64,000 nt of DNA from contig SMOI01000072.1 in NCBI GenBank assembly GCA_008000375.1, positions 1 to 64,000 on the forward strand, written 5' to 3'. Shown here piece after piece: positions 1-12,564 of this stretch (position 1 is its first letter; every line of letters starts with the position of its first letter). Source of the stretch: Poteriospumella lacustris (lineage: Eukaryota > Sar > Chrysophyceae > Chromulinales > Dinobryaceae). The translations under genes and the position numbers were made by a program. A model generated the notes under the pieces. It worked only from the letters and a program-made list of their open reading frames with translations. It ran no database searches and was not told the DNA's origin.

Positions 1-22
1 AGACGGCGGCATCGCTGGGCGC

Positions 23-3000
23 CTAGGCGAAGAGGTCGGTCGACTTGTACGTCGTCCGATCGATCGACGAGCGCGCGTACGAGGCCTTGCCCTCGTGGGA
101 GTTCTCCATCGTCTGCAGAACCAGGCGGTACACGTCGTGCAGCTTGCGCGACGTGGAGTAGAAGCGAGACTGCTGCTGCGAGTAGAGGCTGAGGTTCGGC
201 GACGGCTGCGCGGACGCCGGCTGCTGCGACGGCCGCACGGCCGCGAGGTCGGGGTGGAGTTGCTCGTACTCCATCAGCCGACAGACGCGGGTGGTCACGT
301 CCAGCAGGTCGTAGGCCGGCTTCTGCTTGAGAATGTGCAGGAGCACGGTGCCCGCGAGCACGAAGCCGTGGCCGAACTCGCCTGCGTTGGTCAAGACGAC
401 GGTCGGCTCCAAGTCGTCGGCGAAGCGGTCGTTGAGCTCGTCGGGGTCGAGGTCCTCCTCGTCCTCCTCGTCGTCCAGGCAGAACAGAAACACCAGCTGC
501 GACCAGATGCGCGCGAAGCTCTTCGTCTGGTAGACGTTCTGCATTTGGGCGCGGTACTTGTCGACGGGGTTCTGCAGCGCCTGCACCTTGCGCTGCTGGT
601 CCAGCTGGCCGAAGAGCGACCACTCCAACGTGAGGTTCTGCTGGTACAAGTGCTCCTCGAGGCGGCCCAGCACCCAGCGGAAGACGCTCCCTCCGTCGTC
701 GGCATTCTGAAAGGTCTGCGCCATGATCTCCAGCTGCCGCTCGATCAGCACGGGCACCTTGTCGAGGGCCGCGAGGCTGTGCGCGCAGCTGTCGGTGTCC
801 TCGCGGGCCCGCGACTGCGCCACGATGTCCACGATGACCTTGGCGGGGTTGATCTGCGCCTCGCGCTGCGCCATCGGGAACAGCGTCGTGACGCCCGCCA
901 GGACGCCGGCGTCGCGCCAGTCCTTCAGCTGCAGCAGCGCCGACAGGTCCTTGAACAGCGCCAGCGCGTTGCCCACCTCGCGGAAGTTCTGGAAGACCTC
1001 GGGCTTCAGGTCGTCGAAGCCGAGCAGCGGCAGCAGCTTGCGCTGGAAGTAGCCGAAGAACTCCTGCGAGGTCATGCGCGCGTGGCCGGGCACGCGCATG
1101 TCGAGTTCGATGGCGGCGGCCAGCGCCTCGAGGTACTCGCTGATGTCGATGAGCTTGTCGCAGACGAACTTGAGCAGCTGGTCGACGATCATCGGCAGGA
1201 TGACCACCTTCGCGTCGAGGCCCGCCGCCATCGTTTCGAGGTGCAGCCGCCCGAAGAAGCCGCGGTGCATCTTCGCCGCGACGTCGAACGCCTTGAAGAA
1301 CTCGGCGCCGTAGGCGGCCTGCACCGCCGACTGCTTCGGGCCCTTCTTGTACTCCTTCGGCCGCACCGCCACGGGCGAGGGGATGAACCGCTCCGTGAAG
1401 ACGTTGTAGGCGAAGTTGGGCAGGAGGTCGGTGGCGATGGAGGAGCCGAGGTGCAGGCTGATGCGGCCCTTGAAGCCGGTGGGCGAGAAGGACTCGTCCA
1501 CCTCGTGCAGCGCCTGGTCGAAGTCGTCGAGGCGGAAGTACTCCGACAGCAGCGCGTGCTGCGTGCGCAGGATCTTCAGCAGTTGGTGCAGGTCGACGAT
1601 GCCGCGCGCGTCGCCGGCCTCGAAGCGCTCGATGGCGACGTCGATGTCGCGGTGCAGCTTCTGCATCATGCTCTGCGTCAGGATGTACGACAGGTTCACC
1701 GAGCGGCCCAGCAGCTGCACGCTCTGCTGCTGCAGCAGCGTGCCGAACGCCGGGTGCGTCACCCGCAGGTGCATCGTGCCCTTGAGCTCCTCCATCTTCG
1801 CGCGCACGCCCTGGTCCAGCACCATCGACGCGGCGATGGCTTTGAAGTGGTCGTAGACCTCGTCGCCCAGCAGGAAGACGAACTGGTCCACGACGAGGTT
1901 GGCCTCCGCCTCGATCTCGTCGTACAGGTACTGCTCGTTCATGCGGTGCAGCACGTGCGCGGCCGCGTCGTTGTAGATGTCCAGCACGTACAGCGCCTTC
2001 TCGATGAGCAGCGGGTTGGCCTTCGCGTTCGCCAGCAGGCAGCTCGTCAGCACCCAGGGCATGCTCACGTCGATGGGGAACTGCACGCTGCGCCCCATCT
2101 CGAGGAAGTGCTCGCGCATCCAGAGGCAGCTGAAGTCGGTGATCTCGCGCACGTACCGCGGGTAGTCGAGGATGTACGGGTAGAAGAACGACGCGTGGTA
2201 GAAGCTCTCGAAGAGCTCCACGTCCGGCCCCTCCAGGTCCGTCTTGCTGAACACGCTCGCCGCCGAGCGCACCTCCGACCCCGCGTCGAACAGCGACGCG
2301 ATCTCCATCCGCAAGACGAACAGCTGGCTGGACGACGGCGGCACGACGCGCGCCGGGTGCTCCTTGATGAGGACGCGGCCCTGCTTCCGCGTGTACTCGC
2401 GGTAGTCGAAGGTCTTCTCGACGCCGTTGAGCCAGTCCACCGCCATCGATCGGATGTTGATGAGCGTCGGCAGGATGGGCTTGTTGCGCTTGTCGAGGCG
2501 GTGCAGCAGCGGCAGCAGGTCGCCCTGGATCATCTGCTGCACCGCGTGGTGGATGTGGAAGCGCAGGTAGTCCGCCAGCACGGCCTGCGCCTGCAGCATC
2601 TCGCGCGCGACGGATTTGATCATGAACAAGATGTCCACCACGTAGCGCGTCTCGTCCTCGTTGAAGTTGAAGCGCAGCGCCTGCGCGTACTCGCTGCCGT
2701 CCACCAGCACCTCCAGCTCCTCGACGGGGATCGACGACGCTTCGCGCGGGTGGGTGAACTTCCACGCGAGCAGCTGGCGCAGGATGGTGGACCAGCTGGA
2801 CAGATACCGCAGGCCCTGCATGACCAAGTGGTACGCGTCGAAGGAGACCTCGATGCTCACGTCGTCCACCGTCTTCTCGAAGGGATACTTGCGGTACTTG
2901 TGCAGCGCCGACGCGATGCGCGCCATGAAGTCCGCGTACGACGAGCGAATGGGCTCCCAGAACAGCTCCACGTCGTACATGTCGCAGGCTTCACGCGACG

Positions 3001-4107
3001 GTGTCGCGCCGTAGCGGTCACGCTTGCTGAGGCTGTAGTTGGCGGCTAGATGCAGGATGGGCTCGAGCGTGAGGTTGATGTCCATGTGCAGCGGACAGAC
3101 GATGTTCGTCTGGAAGAAGCGCTGCACCTCCTTCGCCTTCAGCTTTCCGTTCTTGAATATGTTGCCTTGCTTACCGCTGTCGACGTCTCCGTCGGCGATG
3201 ACCAGCAGAAACGGCACGACGCGTGCGAACTTGAACTTCTCCTCGGGCAACAGGTACAGCTCGTCCTGCAGCTGCTCGAGGGCCAGATCGATGCAACCGA
3301 TCAGAAAGCTCTCATGGTCCAGCACTCTCTTCGTCTCGTCGCGAATGGTCATGAGAATGTACCGCTTCTGTTTCTTGGGGTCGGAGCCGTCGAGGAACTG
3401 CTGCAGTTGGTTCGTCTCCTCGATCATCTCCATCGCCGCATTCGTGCCCAGCGCGCGCTTGTACCGCTCGAAGTCTTTCTTAAGGCTGATTTTGAGGTCC
3501 TTAATGCAGTCAATCTACCGACAAGGATGGTGACACGGGCCGAGGTGAGCAACAGCGGAAACAACGCAGCACAAACGCAGAGCAGAGCGGCTACCTTCAT
3601 CAACGTGTCCAAAATGTCCAAAAAGTACAACTTGAACAGCTCGGGGGCGGACTCTTTGCGCTTGCAGCCATGAACGACGAAGGAATTGAACAAGTTTATC
3701 ACGTTCATCACGTAGCCCATCAGCGTCACCATTTTACCGATTTCCGGACGAAGAATCTCGATCAGTTTCTGGTTGATCTCGGCGGTTTTAGCCGCCAGCT
3801 CGGCCTTTTCGTCCACTGTCAACTCCTCCGTCGCATAATCGGACAGAGATATCTCTGGAATTGACTGAGAAACAGAACGGTACGCATACAGAGAAGAGAT
3901 GATTTCTTCGCCCGCGATGATGGCCGCCTCGGCCTGTTTGATCAGCTCGATCTCCTCGGAAAACGTGCAAAAATAGTTTTGATGCCCCTTTTCCACTCGA
4001 CCACCATGCGTGCTAGTCTCTGTTTCTATGCCAAGAACATCAGTTTGGATTAGTGCTGCCCTTTTGTCCAGAAGGTTGAGCTGAAACAACGTTTCCGTCG
4101 TCGCCAT
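23..4107 (-). CDS. CYFIP: CYFIP/Sra-1/PIR121-like WAVE regulatory complex subunit
   Basis: Two exons, 4107-3595 and 3514-23, joined across an 80-bp GT-AG intron (3594-3515, phase 0), give about 1,334 residues; animal CYFIP is about 1,250. The join restores a continuous block ending LMK and resuming IDCIKDLK...ERYKRAL, which matches the family at this point. Other recognisable family blocks are SQLFVLRMEIASLF, the QFPIDVSMPWVLTSCLL segment, YLYDEIEAEANLVVDQFVF and the SVQLLGRSVNL stretch. CYFIP binds Rac-GTP and, with NAP1, SCAR/WAVE, ABI and HSPC300, holds and releases Arp2/3-activating activity at the cytoplasmic face of the membrane. The first ATG (4107, MATTETLF) is chosen; codons upstream lack an ATG. 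An acidic insert (about residues 1160-1185, DDEEDEEDLDPDE) is atypical. It is divergently arranged with the cyclase gene at 4599. The first exon is much AT-richer than the second. Confidence 0.93.
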
Positions 4108-4598
4108 TCTGGAATTATACGGAAAGTAAAGCTGCAGCACGGCTCTCTTCTTCCGAGAATGTCAGTGTGTCAATGTTCAAGATATTGTGCACAGACAATC
4201 TTCACGCGACCTTCACACAATATCGCGATCTGCATCAAAGTATCCTCTATCTTGTCGTCTGCTTGTGGGCCTTGATGGGTCATCATCTTCGTGACCGACG
4301 ACGACGAAGGATGAAACCGCCCGCGGCAACAGCGAACAGCGACCGCCGCCGGCGACGCTGCTGTTGAGCTGTTCAGCTTGACCATTTAGGAGTGGAGAGG
4401 AGCTGAAGTGAACAATACAGGCGAAAGAGGACCGAGGAACATATCCTTACTCTCGATAAGTCATATCCATGGCATCCCACCAACTCATGAAGTGTATCGA
4501 TTGTTCTAAGTTCTGAGTGGAAAGCAAACGTTCGTCTCATTTGAAGTGAAAATCGGTTCTTCGAAAATTTGGCGTTCGCTCAGTTGCCAGTCATTGCC
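4108..4598. promoter_or_regulatory. Divergent intergenic region between CYFIP and cyclase 1
   Basis: 491 bp between two divergently transcribed starts, so it should contain both promoters. It is AT-richer than the flanking coding DNA. A 15-codon upstream ORF begins at the ATG at 4471, ahead of the cyclase start. I see no TATA-like element or repeat that I can defend. Confidence 0.4.
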
Positions 4599-7500
4599 AT
4601 GGACGAATTCAGAAAGCGAGAGTTCATCGCAGACTTCAGCAAGCATGTGCCTAAGTTACTACATCATCAATTGATTTTGGAGCAAACTCAGCGCTATTGC
4701 AATGCTCGGAGTCTCAATATGGGCGCTTCGCCCGAAACACAGACTTCTGAGTCTGGTGGTGTGGGGGGAAAGGCCGACCATTGCCTTCCTTACACAAATA
4801 TATGTCAGCTCTTTCCGTCCATTCAACGGTTCCACGGAGCGGTTCTGTTTGTGGATATTTCAGGATTCACAGCGCTGTCGCAGAAGCTGGACGTGGAGAG
4901 CCTCAAGAATCACATTAACGGGTATTTCTCTCGTATTATCGAAGTCGCCGAACGCTGGGGAGGCGACGTTGTCAAATTCGCCGGAGACGCATTGTACATC
5001 GTGTGGAAGACGACGCTGAAGCACCCGGGCAAAGGCGGCAACAACAAAGACCTTCGACGGTCGCTGCTGCGCGGCGACGGGGTATTCTCGTTCACTGTCA
5101 GCAGATCATCTGATGGCTCATCGAAGAAAGGTTCGACGGCTCAGAAGTTTCGGCAGGCGGCTTGTGAGGCGACAGAGAAGGCCATCCGTTGCGGCTTGGA
5201 GATCATTGACCACTGCGGAAACTTCCCCGTCTACCTCGACGGCAAACAAGCCACCGCGAGTCGCAGCTCGCAGGGGCACAACGTTCTGTCTTCGTTCGTC
5301 TCCAACATCACATCGAAAATAATATCGCGCTCGAGCCTCGCCGCGCCCACCGACACGTCAAGCGCTGTGGCGTTTCTGAACGTGCACGCGGGCGTTGCGG
5401 CGGGGCTGATGGCCGGCCTGGACATCGGCTGCGAGGATCGCTGGGAGTACTTCCTCATCGGCGACCCCATCGCAGACGTCGCGCGAGCGGAGGATTGTGC
5501 GCAAAAGGGCGACGTGGTCATTTCGGAGTCCGCGCACGCGCTGTACCACCCGCCGGACATGGACTACGGCACCGAGAAGTCGTCGGTGACGGGCGACACC
5601 GCACACGGCGGCGCACCCGCCGTGGGGACGTTGCCCTGCGGCTGCACCGTCGTGGGCGAGTGCTGCTACCTCGTGCGCAACACGACGCTGGAGGCGAACT
5701 CGACGTCGATCTCGGCGCACGACGACGGCGCGGCGCACAGCCGCAAGCCGCGCGTCAGCCGCAAGTCCAACGCCGAGGTCGACATGGACAACGCGAAGAT
5801 CTTCGCCAACATCAACGTGGAGCTGCGCGCCGCCATGGCGCTCATCACGCCGCCCATTCGAAAGCACTACATGATCACGGCCGCGCAGCTCGCGAAGAAG
5901 TCGTCGTCGGACACCGACGGCGAAGACACCGTCGCGGTGCTGCGGCGGCTGGAGAAGCAGCTGCCGACGTTCATCAGCACGCGGGTGCGGCGCCACTTCC
6001 ACCTGTGGCTCGAGAACATCGTCACGGACAACCTCTGTCGCCACGTGCACGACGTGGCCCGCCAGGGCTACCAGATGACCTGCGACCCCTCGATGGAGTC
6101 GTTTCGGCAGATTCTGACGCAGTTCGTCGGCATGGAGCGGGCCAAGCCGCGCGCCTCGCTGGACCCTGTGGCCACGCCGCGGCGGCAGAGCACCGTGTTG
6201 CTCGGATCAAGCGCCACGGCGGTGGTTCCGGTGGACGCCGCGGGGGAGCGCGACGAGCTCGACGACATGTTCAGCCCGGCGATCCTGCGCAAGGACGACA
6301 GCTCGCTGCAGGAGCGACACGAGCTCAACACGAACATCGAGGCCGAGCTGCGCACCGTCACGGTCATGTTCATCAAGATCGACAGCTTCGACATGTCGCT
6401 GCTCATCGACACATCGCTAGTGAAAGAAGGACGCAAGACGACGCGCTACGACCCGGCCTTCGGCTTCCTCGACCGCACCGAGAACGAGCAGACGGCCGAC
6501 CAGCTCATTCTGCTGCGGCTGCAGCGCTGCATGGAGGTGCTGCACCGCGCGATCTACGACCACGGCGGCCAGCTGCGGCAGTTCATCGTGGACGACAAGG
6601 GCACCGTGTGCATCGCGTCGTTCGGTCTGCGCGGCTCTGTGAACGAAGACAACGCGGCGAACGCGCTGGAGGCGGCCAACACGGTCATTCGCGAGCTGCA
6701 GGAGCAGGGGCTGGGGTCGTCGATCGGCGTGACGACGGGCAAAGTGTACTGCGGCCTCGTGGGGTCGATGATGCGCCACGAGTTCGCGCTGATGGGTCCG
6801 TCGGTGAACCTGTCGGCGCGCCTGATGGGCAAGGCGACGCTCGGCAGCATCCTGTGCGACCACGAGACGATGCAGCGCGACCGGGCGCACGACTTCAAGC
6901 ACGTGGGCGACATCAAGGCCAAGGGCTACGAGCTACCGGTGCCGACGTATCGACAGGCGACGGAGGGGTCGGGCAAGGTGCCGTACGGGTCGCTGTCCTT
7001 CGGCTCGCTGCGGCCGTTTCTGAAGAAGTTCTCGTCGCACTTCAACATGTCGATGTCCTACGACAACACGGCGAACCAGCTGTACCCGGCGCTGAGCATC
7101 GACAGCCGCGCGGACGGCGCGCAGCTGAACAGCAAACTGCTGCGCATCATGAACTCCGACTTCGTCATCGTCGACCAGGTCAACACGGTGCACGCCCAGT
7201 CGCTAGCGGCGGACGAGGCCGCCGCGCCATCGCAGTCGAACTCCGCCGCCGCCGAGTCCCTCGCGGCGAGCAGCAGCAGCGGCCTCGGCGTCAGTCGCGC
7301 GCTGCGCGGCCGCAAAGAGGAGATCCACGCGCTGATGGAGTTCCTCTTCGGCGACATGGGCCGCGACAAGCTGCTCTTCGACTACGAGTCGCCGCCGCGC
7401 CTCGCCGTCATCGTCGGCAGCGGCGGACTGGGCAAGACGGCGCTGCTCTCGGCGATCGGCCGCAAGATGATCTCGTCCTCGCGCCAGGACCCCGCCGTCA

Positions 7501-10500
7501 ACATCGTCGTGCTGCGCAACCGCTCGAACGGCGTCGGCAGCAGCACGCGCCAGAACCCCTGGAAGCCCATTCTGCTCGAGATCCTCCGCGTCGTCAAGCG
7601 CGTGCTCGACAGCTCCGCCGATGCGCGCGCGGCCGCGCGGCGGCAGAAGGTGCAGGGCAAGGTGAGCGTGCGGCGCGAGTCGCTGCAGGACCTGGTCGTC
7701 GCCGTCGACGCCATCTTCAAGCACATGCCGCACGCGCTGCAGCCCTACCGCCCCGTCGTGCTCAGCATGCTCAACCTGCCCAACGTCGTCGAGGAGGACG
7801 AGTCGCAGGCGGCGAGCAGCCACGTGTCCGTGTACGACCACATCGCCGCGTCGATGGACAAGCCCGCGCGCGCCGAGGACCTGAAGGCCATCATGCAGGC
7901 GATCCTCAACTTCTGCGCCGCCTACACGAAGAAGATCCTGCTCGTCATGATGTAAGCCGTCCTGCCCCGCCCCGCTGTGTCCCGCTGTGTCTTGCTGTGC
8001 TAACTGCTGTCGGTGTCGGTCGAACAGAGAGAACGTGCAGTCGATGAGCCTCGAGTCGCTGGACGTGCTGCACCACCTGTGGACGAGCTGCCACGGCTGC
8101 CACTTCCTCCTCACCACCACGACCACCTACCGCCCCGACCTCGCGCGCGCGCTGTCGCAGAGCCAGAAGGCCGCCGCGGTCCCGAACCCCGAGGCCCCGC
8201 TGCACGCGGGCAACAGCTTCTCGCTGCATCGCCGCTCGTTCGAGGTGCAGCTCGGCGAGTCGATGGACATGTTCAGCTCCTTCGTCGAGGACGGCCGCTT
8301 CTTTCAGCTGGCGCTGGAGCCGCTGTCGCGCGAGGCGTCCGTCGAGCTGACGCGCGACCTGGTGCGCGAGGGCGACGAGAGCACGATCGAGTCGATCGTC
8401 GCGTCGAGCGGCGGCAACCCGCTGTACATCGTGCAGCTGACGAAGTCCTTTGTCGAGGACGGCGCCGAGGAGGTGCACCAGGCGCGCCACTCCGTCGCGA
8501 ACATCTCGACGATGTGTCGGCGCGTCGAGGAGATCATCTGCTTCCGCCTCGACCAGGTCGACCTGCTGAGCCAGGCGGTGCTCAAGGCGGCCTCCGTCGC
8601 CGCCTCGCGCGGCCGCACCTTCACGCCGAACCTGCTGGCGTTCGCGCTGAAGAAGACGGCGCGCCAGCTGCTGCCGCACCTCTTCCACCAGTCGACGGCC
8701 GACGCGAACGCCTCGCAGTTCTTCCACCTGAACACGGGCGACGCCGCGCTGCAGTCGAACACGTCGCTGAGCAACCTCCACGCGCCCGGCCCCGTCACCG
8801 TCGACCCGCGCGTGCGCGACGCCATCGTCCAGTGCCTCGCGTCGCTGGCCGAGCGCGGCGAGTTCGTCCACCCGGTCGCGTCGCTGCTGGTGCCGTCGCG
8901 CTCGAACGACGAGCTGGACGGCGACGACGGCGCCGGCGTCGACCTCGCCGAGGTCCGCGGCGACTCGGACTTCGAGTTCCGCATCCCGACGGAGCAGTCG
9001 ACGATCTACGCGCTGATCATCGACGAGCAGCGCGAGTACTTCCACGGCAAAGTCGCCCAGTTCTTCTACCGCCAGCGCTACGAGAGCTTCGCGGGCGACG
9101 GCGTCGCCTCGTCCTCGCGCCACATCAGCCGCGCGAACAGCCACCAAGTGCTGCGCTCCGCCAGCCACCACTCGCTCAAGTCGCAGCCCAGCAGCAGGCG
9201 CCTGAGCCAGGCGGCCAACCCCCTCACGCTGCAGTGGCTGCTGTCGTGCGAGAAGGAGATCGCCTTCCACGCCGAGCAGGCCGGCCTCTGGTCGCTGGCC
9301 ATGCGCGCCTACCTGCACGCGGCGATCCTGTCGCGCCGCCTCGGCGACCACCGCCACTTCGTCGGCGGGCTGCTCGAGGCCTTCAAGATCGTCAAGTGCT
9401 GCGAGCAGGACTCGGGCGAGTCGATCACGCCGCTGTCGCTGTCGGTGCTGCACGTCAGCAAGGCCGAGAAGGGCCCCAACACCGTCGCCGGCGCCATCGC
9501 GCGCATGTTTCTGACGGGCGAGGTCAACGACAGCGACGGCGCCATCCTCGCGCAGGAGCTGGGCGGCGAGCTCGAGTGCGTCTACAACGTCTTCGGCTCG
9601 GACGTGGGCTCGATGGTGCTCGCGGCGAAGCTGAACCTGTTCCTGGCCGACTTCTACATGCTGGCCTTCGGCGAGGTGCACCTGCTGCCCGAGATCCTCG
9701 GCATCGCGCTGAAGCTGTCGATCGCCGCGCGCGTCTGCGTCGTCGACGGCCAGTCGACGAAGTCGACGGCGACGACGGAGGCGCTGGACGACGACCAACT
9801 CGTCTTCGTCGACGGCGACCAGGGCACGTCCATCGCCAGCGTCGAGGGCTCCGACCTCGCCCACTTCGTCTGCACCCACAGCAGCCTCGTGCGCGCCGAC
9901 CCCGCCTCCGAGTACGCGCAGCACAACACGTGGAAGGAGACCGACGGCTTCGAGACGCTCTTCGAGGACGCCGACGGCGGCGTGCACTTCGACGCGCAGC
10001 TCGTGCTGGAGACGCTGGTCCGCGGCGACTTGGCGGCGGCCAAGGCGCGGTGGAGGACGGCGCGCGTGTGGCTCAGCGAGTCGCAGATGCTCGTGGACAT
10101 CCTGCGCTTCGGCCAGGACGTGCACCTCTACGCGAGCGCGGTGCTGCTGCAGCAGCTGGTCTACGCGAACGACCTGGACCTGGTGGACGCCGTCGTGGCG
10201 CGCGTCGAGCACCAGCTCGAGCTGCACGGCTTCTCGGTGCTCATGTTCATCGCGACGCTGCCGGCCATCAGCGCGCTCGTGCTGCTGGAGCGCTGGGAGC
10301 TGGTGGCGCGCTGGATCGAGCGCATGTACCAGTCGATCGACCAGACGCACGAGATCATGGCGGCCGAGATCTCGCTAATCCGGGCGATGCGCCAGTGGCT
10401 GCACGCCTGGCTGCCCCTGGCGGGCGTCCTGCTGCCGCCGCTGAACCTCGCGCCGATGGTGACGGTGCAGCCGCTGCCGCTGCACGCGGCGCGGCCGGGC

Positions 10501-11445
10501 GACGTGCAGACGATCAAAGAGGGCGAGGAGGAGGACCGGGACGGCGACGCCGCCGACGAGGGCAAGCGCCGCGCGTCGAAACAGGAGGCCGACGAGGCGC
10601 AGCTGGTGCTGCAGGTGCTCACGACGATGCAGATCGGCGCCGACCACGGCGCGGCGACCACGGCGCACCGCCGGCGCTCGTCCATCGCCAACTTCTCGTC
10701 GTTCCTCACGACCGAGGACCTCTTCGTCACGGCGCTGTTCTTCCTGCGGCCCGACCGCCCCGCCGCCGCGCCGGAGATGCTGCCGCGGTCGTCGGCGTCG
10801 GCGCTGGAGCAGTGGTCGCGCGCCCTGCCGCCGACCATCGCGCGCTTCGTGTCGCATTGCGGCTTGGCCGTCGAGTCGCTGGGCCTGCAGCTGCTGGCCA
10901 TGTGGATGATCCACCACGCGCCGGTCGCCGCGCTGTCGGCTGCCGACGCCGAGCGATACAAAGAGGCGGACGCGGCCTTCCGCGTGGCCACGGCGCACAT
11001 CGTGCACTTCGCGACGGCCTTCGTGACGCGCATCACGGCCAGCGCGGGCAGGCCACCGTCGCTGCTCGACGCCGCCATGCTGGCCAACCTCGTCCTCACC
11101 TTCAGCATGCTGCAGCCGCTGCGCAGGGGCTGCGCGCTCATCGACGAGGTGCTGCTCGGCGAGCAGGTGCCCTTCCGCCACACGCTGCAGCAGCTGCTGC
11201 ACCACTGCCAGCACCAGCACCTGCAGCACCTGCAGCACCAGCACCAACAGATGCCGAACGCGTCCGCGCTGGCGCTGTCGCCGCACGTGCACACGCAGTC
11301 GGTGCCGAACCTGTCGCTGGTCCGCGCCTACCCCTTCCTCATGGCGAAGCTCGAGCTGCTGCTCGCCCCGACGCCGTCGACGCCTCTCGACGATGGCGCC
11401 GCTCGGTCGGTGACGGACGACCCAAAAGCGTCGCAGCACACGTGA
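4599..11445 (+). CDS. Soluble adenylyl cyclase (ADCY10-like), tandem copy 1
   Basis: Exons 4599-7951 and 8028-11445 (76-bp intron, phase 2, candidate branch site CTAAC near 8000) give 2,256 residues. Order: a class III cyclase domain from about residue 75, with metal-binding aspartates in FVDISGFT and KFAGDALYIVW; a second cyclase domain, about 580-785, with the ADCY10-type FIVDDKGTVCIASFG and MRHEFALMGPSVNLSARLMGKA blocks; a P-loop ATPase with Walker A GSGGLGKT at about residue 940; the intron falls in Walker B, giving LLVMIENVQS after splicing; then a long helical C-terminal half. This is the layout of bicarbonate-responsive soluble cyclase, making cAMP from ATP in the cytosol. The ATG at 4599 is chosen because the paralogue at 17574 starts with the same MDE.RK..F..DFSKHVP block. 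The second cyclase domain is nucleotide-identical to the paralogue. Cyclase activity and bicarbonate sensing are inferred, not shown. Confidence 0.9.
6333..6931 (+). repeat. 599-bp tract identical to 19422-20020
   Basis: Every base from 6333 to 6931 matches 19422-20020 (offset 13,089) on direct line-by-line reading, including all third codon positions. Identity stops abruptly: g versus c just before 6333, g versus a just after 6931. Flanking cyclase sequence is clearly diverged even at protein level. The tract encodes most of the second cyclase domain. Confidence 0.97.
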
Positions 11446-12564
11446 GCGCCGGCTGCGCCTCACCGCCCCCCCCCCACCGCCCTCTGTGTACATACTGTGT
11501 CCGTCTGTGCTGTGCTATTCGTTTGTTTCGCTGGCGACCGCTGCGCCGATCGCCGGGCGGCCGCAATGGAGCGGCCTCGTTGCGGTCCTCGCCCGCCATC
11601 GGCAGCAGTGCGCGTCCAGAACCGTCGATTGTTCCTTCGTGTGTCCCGTGCGTGCGTCCCTCTCAGTCTCTCGTCTCGGCCGTCGCAGGCGCTGCCTTTC
11701 CCCCGCCGCGACCTATTAGCCGCTCTGTTGTGTGTCACGTTTGCCTCATTCTTGGCTGTTGGTTGTTCGTTGCTTTGGTTGCTTAGCGCCGGGCCTGAGG
11801 CTGCGCTGCCAATCGGATGAGATGGCCCACGTACAGCAGCGTCGCCTGTGTCGCTGCGACCGTCGTGGGCTCTTCTCTGTCGCGGCGCGGCGCAGGTCGC
11901 GGTCCACATCATTATTCGTTCTTCGATATCTCGCAGGTCGAGGGCGCCCTCTGCTGTTGGCTGTTTGGGCGGCCGCTCGATCTGTCGCTCCCTTTCATGT
12001 CGACCTGTTGCTCTCGGTGTGTGCAGCTGTCGGGCCCACGTCGCCGTGTGGCTTGTCGCTGTGGGTGTCGTGTGCCATCTCTTATTCGCAGCGGTGCTCT
12101 CGTGGCACCGCGCCCGTAGCCTCGTGTCTGTATTGTACATACGTGTGTCGTAATTGATTAGTTGATCCTCCACCCCACCACACGTCTCTCTTTGTCTCGG
12201 TCTCTGTCGATGTGCCGAGTGTCGGCAGCACAGGAAGGAAGTTCTCAATGAGCCGTGCGAGTTAAGCACCACAACGCCGCATCTGCCGTGGTCAGCTGCC
12301 GTCTGGCCGCCGTCATCGCCGTCGTGCGTAATACCCAATCGACGTCGACAGCAGCGACCGCTCAGTCAGCTCTGGCTCTCGCATTGCATCGACGAGCAAC
12401 GAGCCGAGACAACAATGCGGACATCTGCAGCAGCAACAGTTGTTCATAGAGTCGGAGAGTGACGGACGTCACGATTCAATCGCCAGGAGGTTGCAAAGAG
12501 AACCCTCAACAGTTGGAGGCATGCACGTGTGCGAAGTGATCTGTCTGAAGGCTCTCGTCCACCA
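11446..12564 (+). other. Probable long 3' UTR of cyclase 1, then upstream region of the PC-esterase-like gene
   Basis: About 1.1 kb with no credible gene. From the stop to about 12140 the plus strand is strikingly poor in A and rich in T, C and G, the same bias seen in the introns, which suggests transcribed non-coding sequence. TGTACATA occurs at 11487-11494 and 12134-12141, and the A-poor character ends near the second one. A minus-strand open frame at 11460-12338 has no recognisable domain and is treated as chance. A 22-codon upstream ORF starts at the ATG at 12521 and overlaps the start of the next gene out of frame. Confidence 0.5.
12134..12141 (+). terminator. Candidate 3'-end motif TGTACATA for cyclase 1
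   Basis: TGTACATA lies 689 bases after the stop, where the A-poor 3' flank gives way to more balanced sequence. A shorter UTR could use the copy at 11487-11494, 42 bases after the stop. Similar words follow most genes in the window. Confidence 0.35.

Noticed and set aside
95-3049. 984-codon plus-strand open frame antisense to CYFIP
   Set aside because: Low-complexity R/V/L/Q/H translation typical of the antisense of GC3-rich coding DNA; CYFIP on the other strand has clear homology blocks.
8013-11786. 1,257-codon open frame in another frame over cyclase 1 exon 2
   Set aside because: Arg/Ala/Pro-rich frame-shadow of the real exon; no domain.
11460-12338. 292-codon minus-strand frame after cyclase 1
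   Set aside because: No ATG-supported family similarity; the region looks like a 3' UTR of the plus-strand gene.
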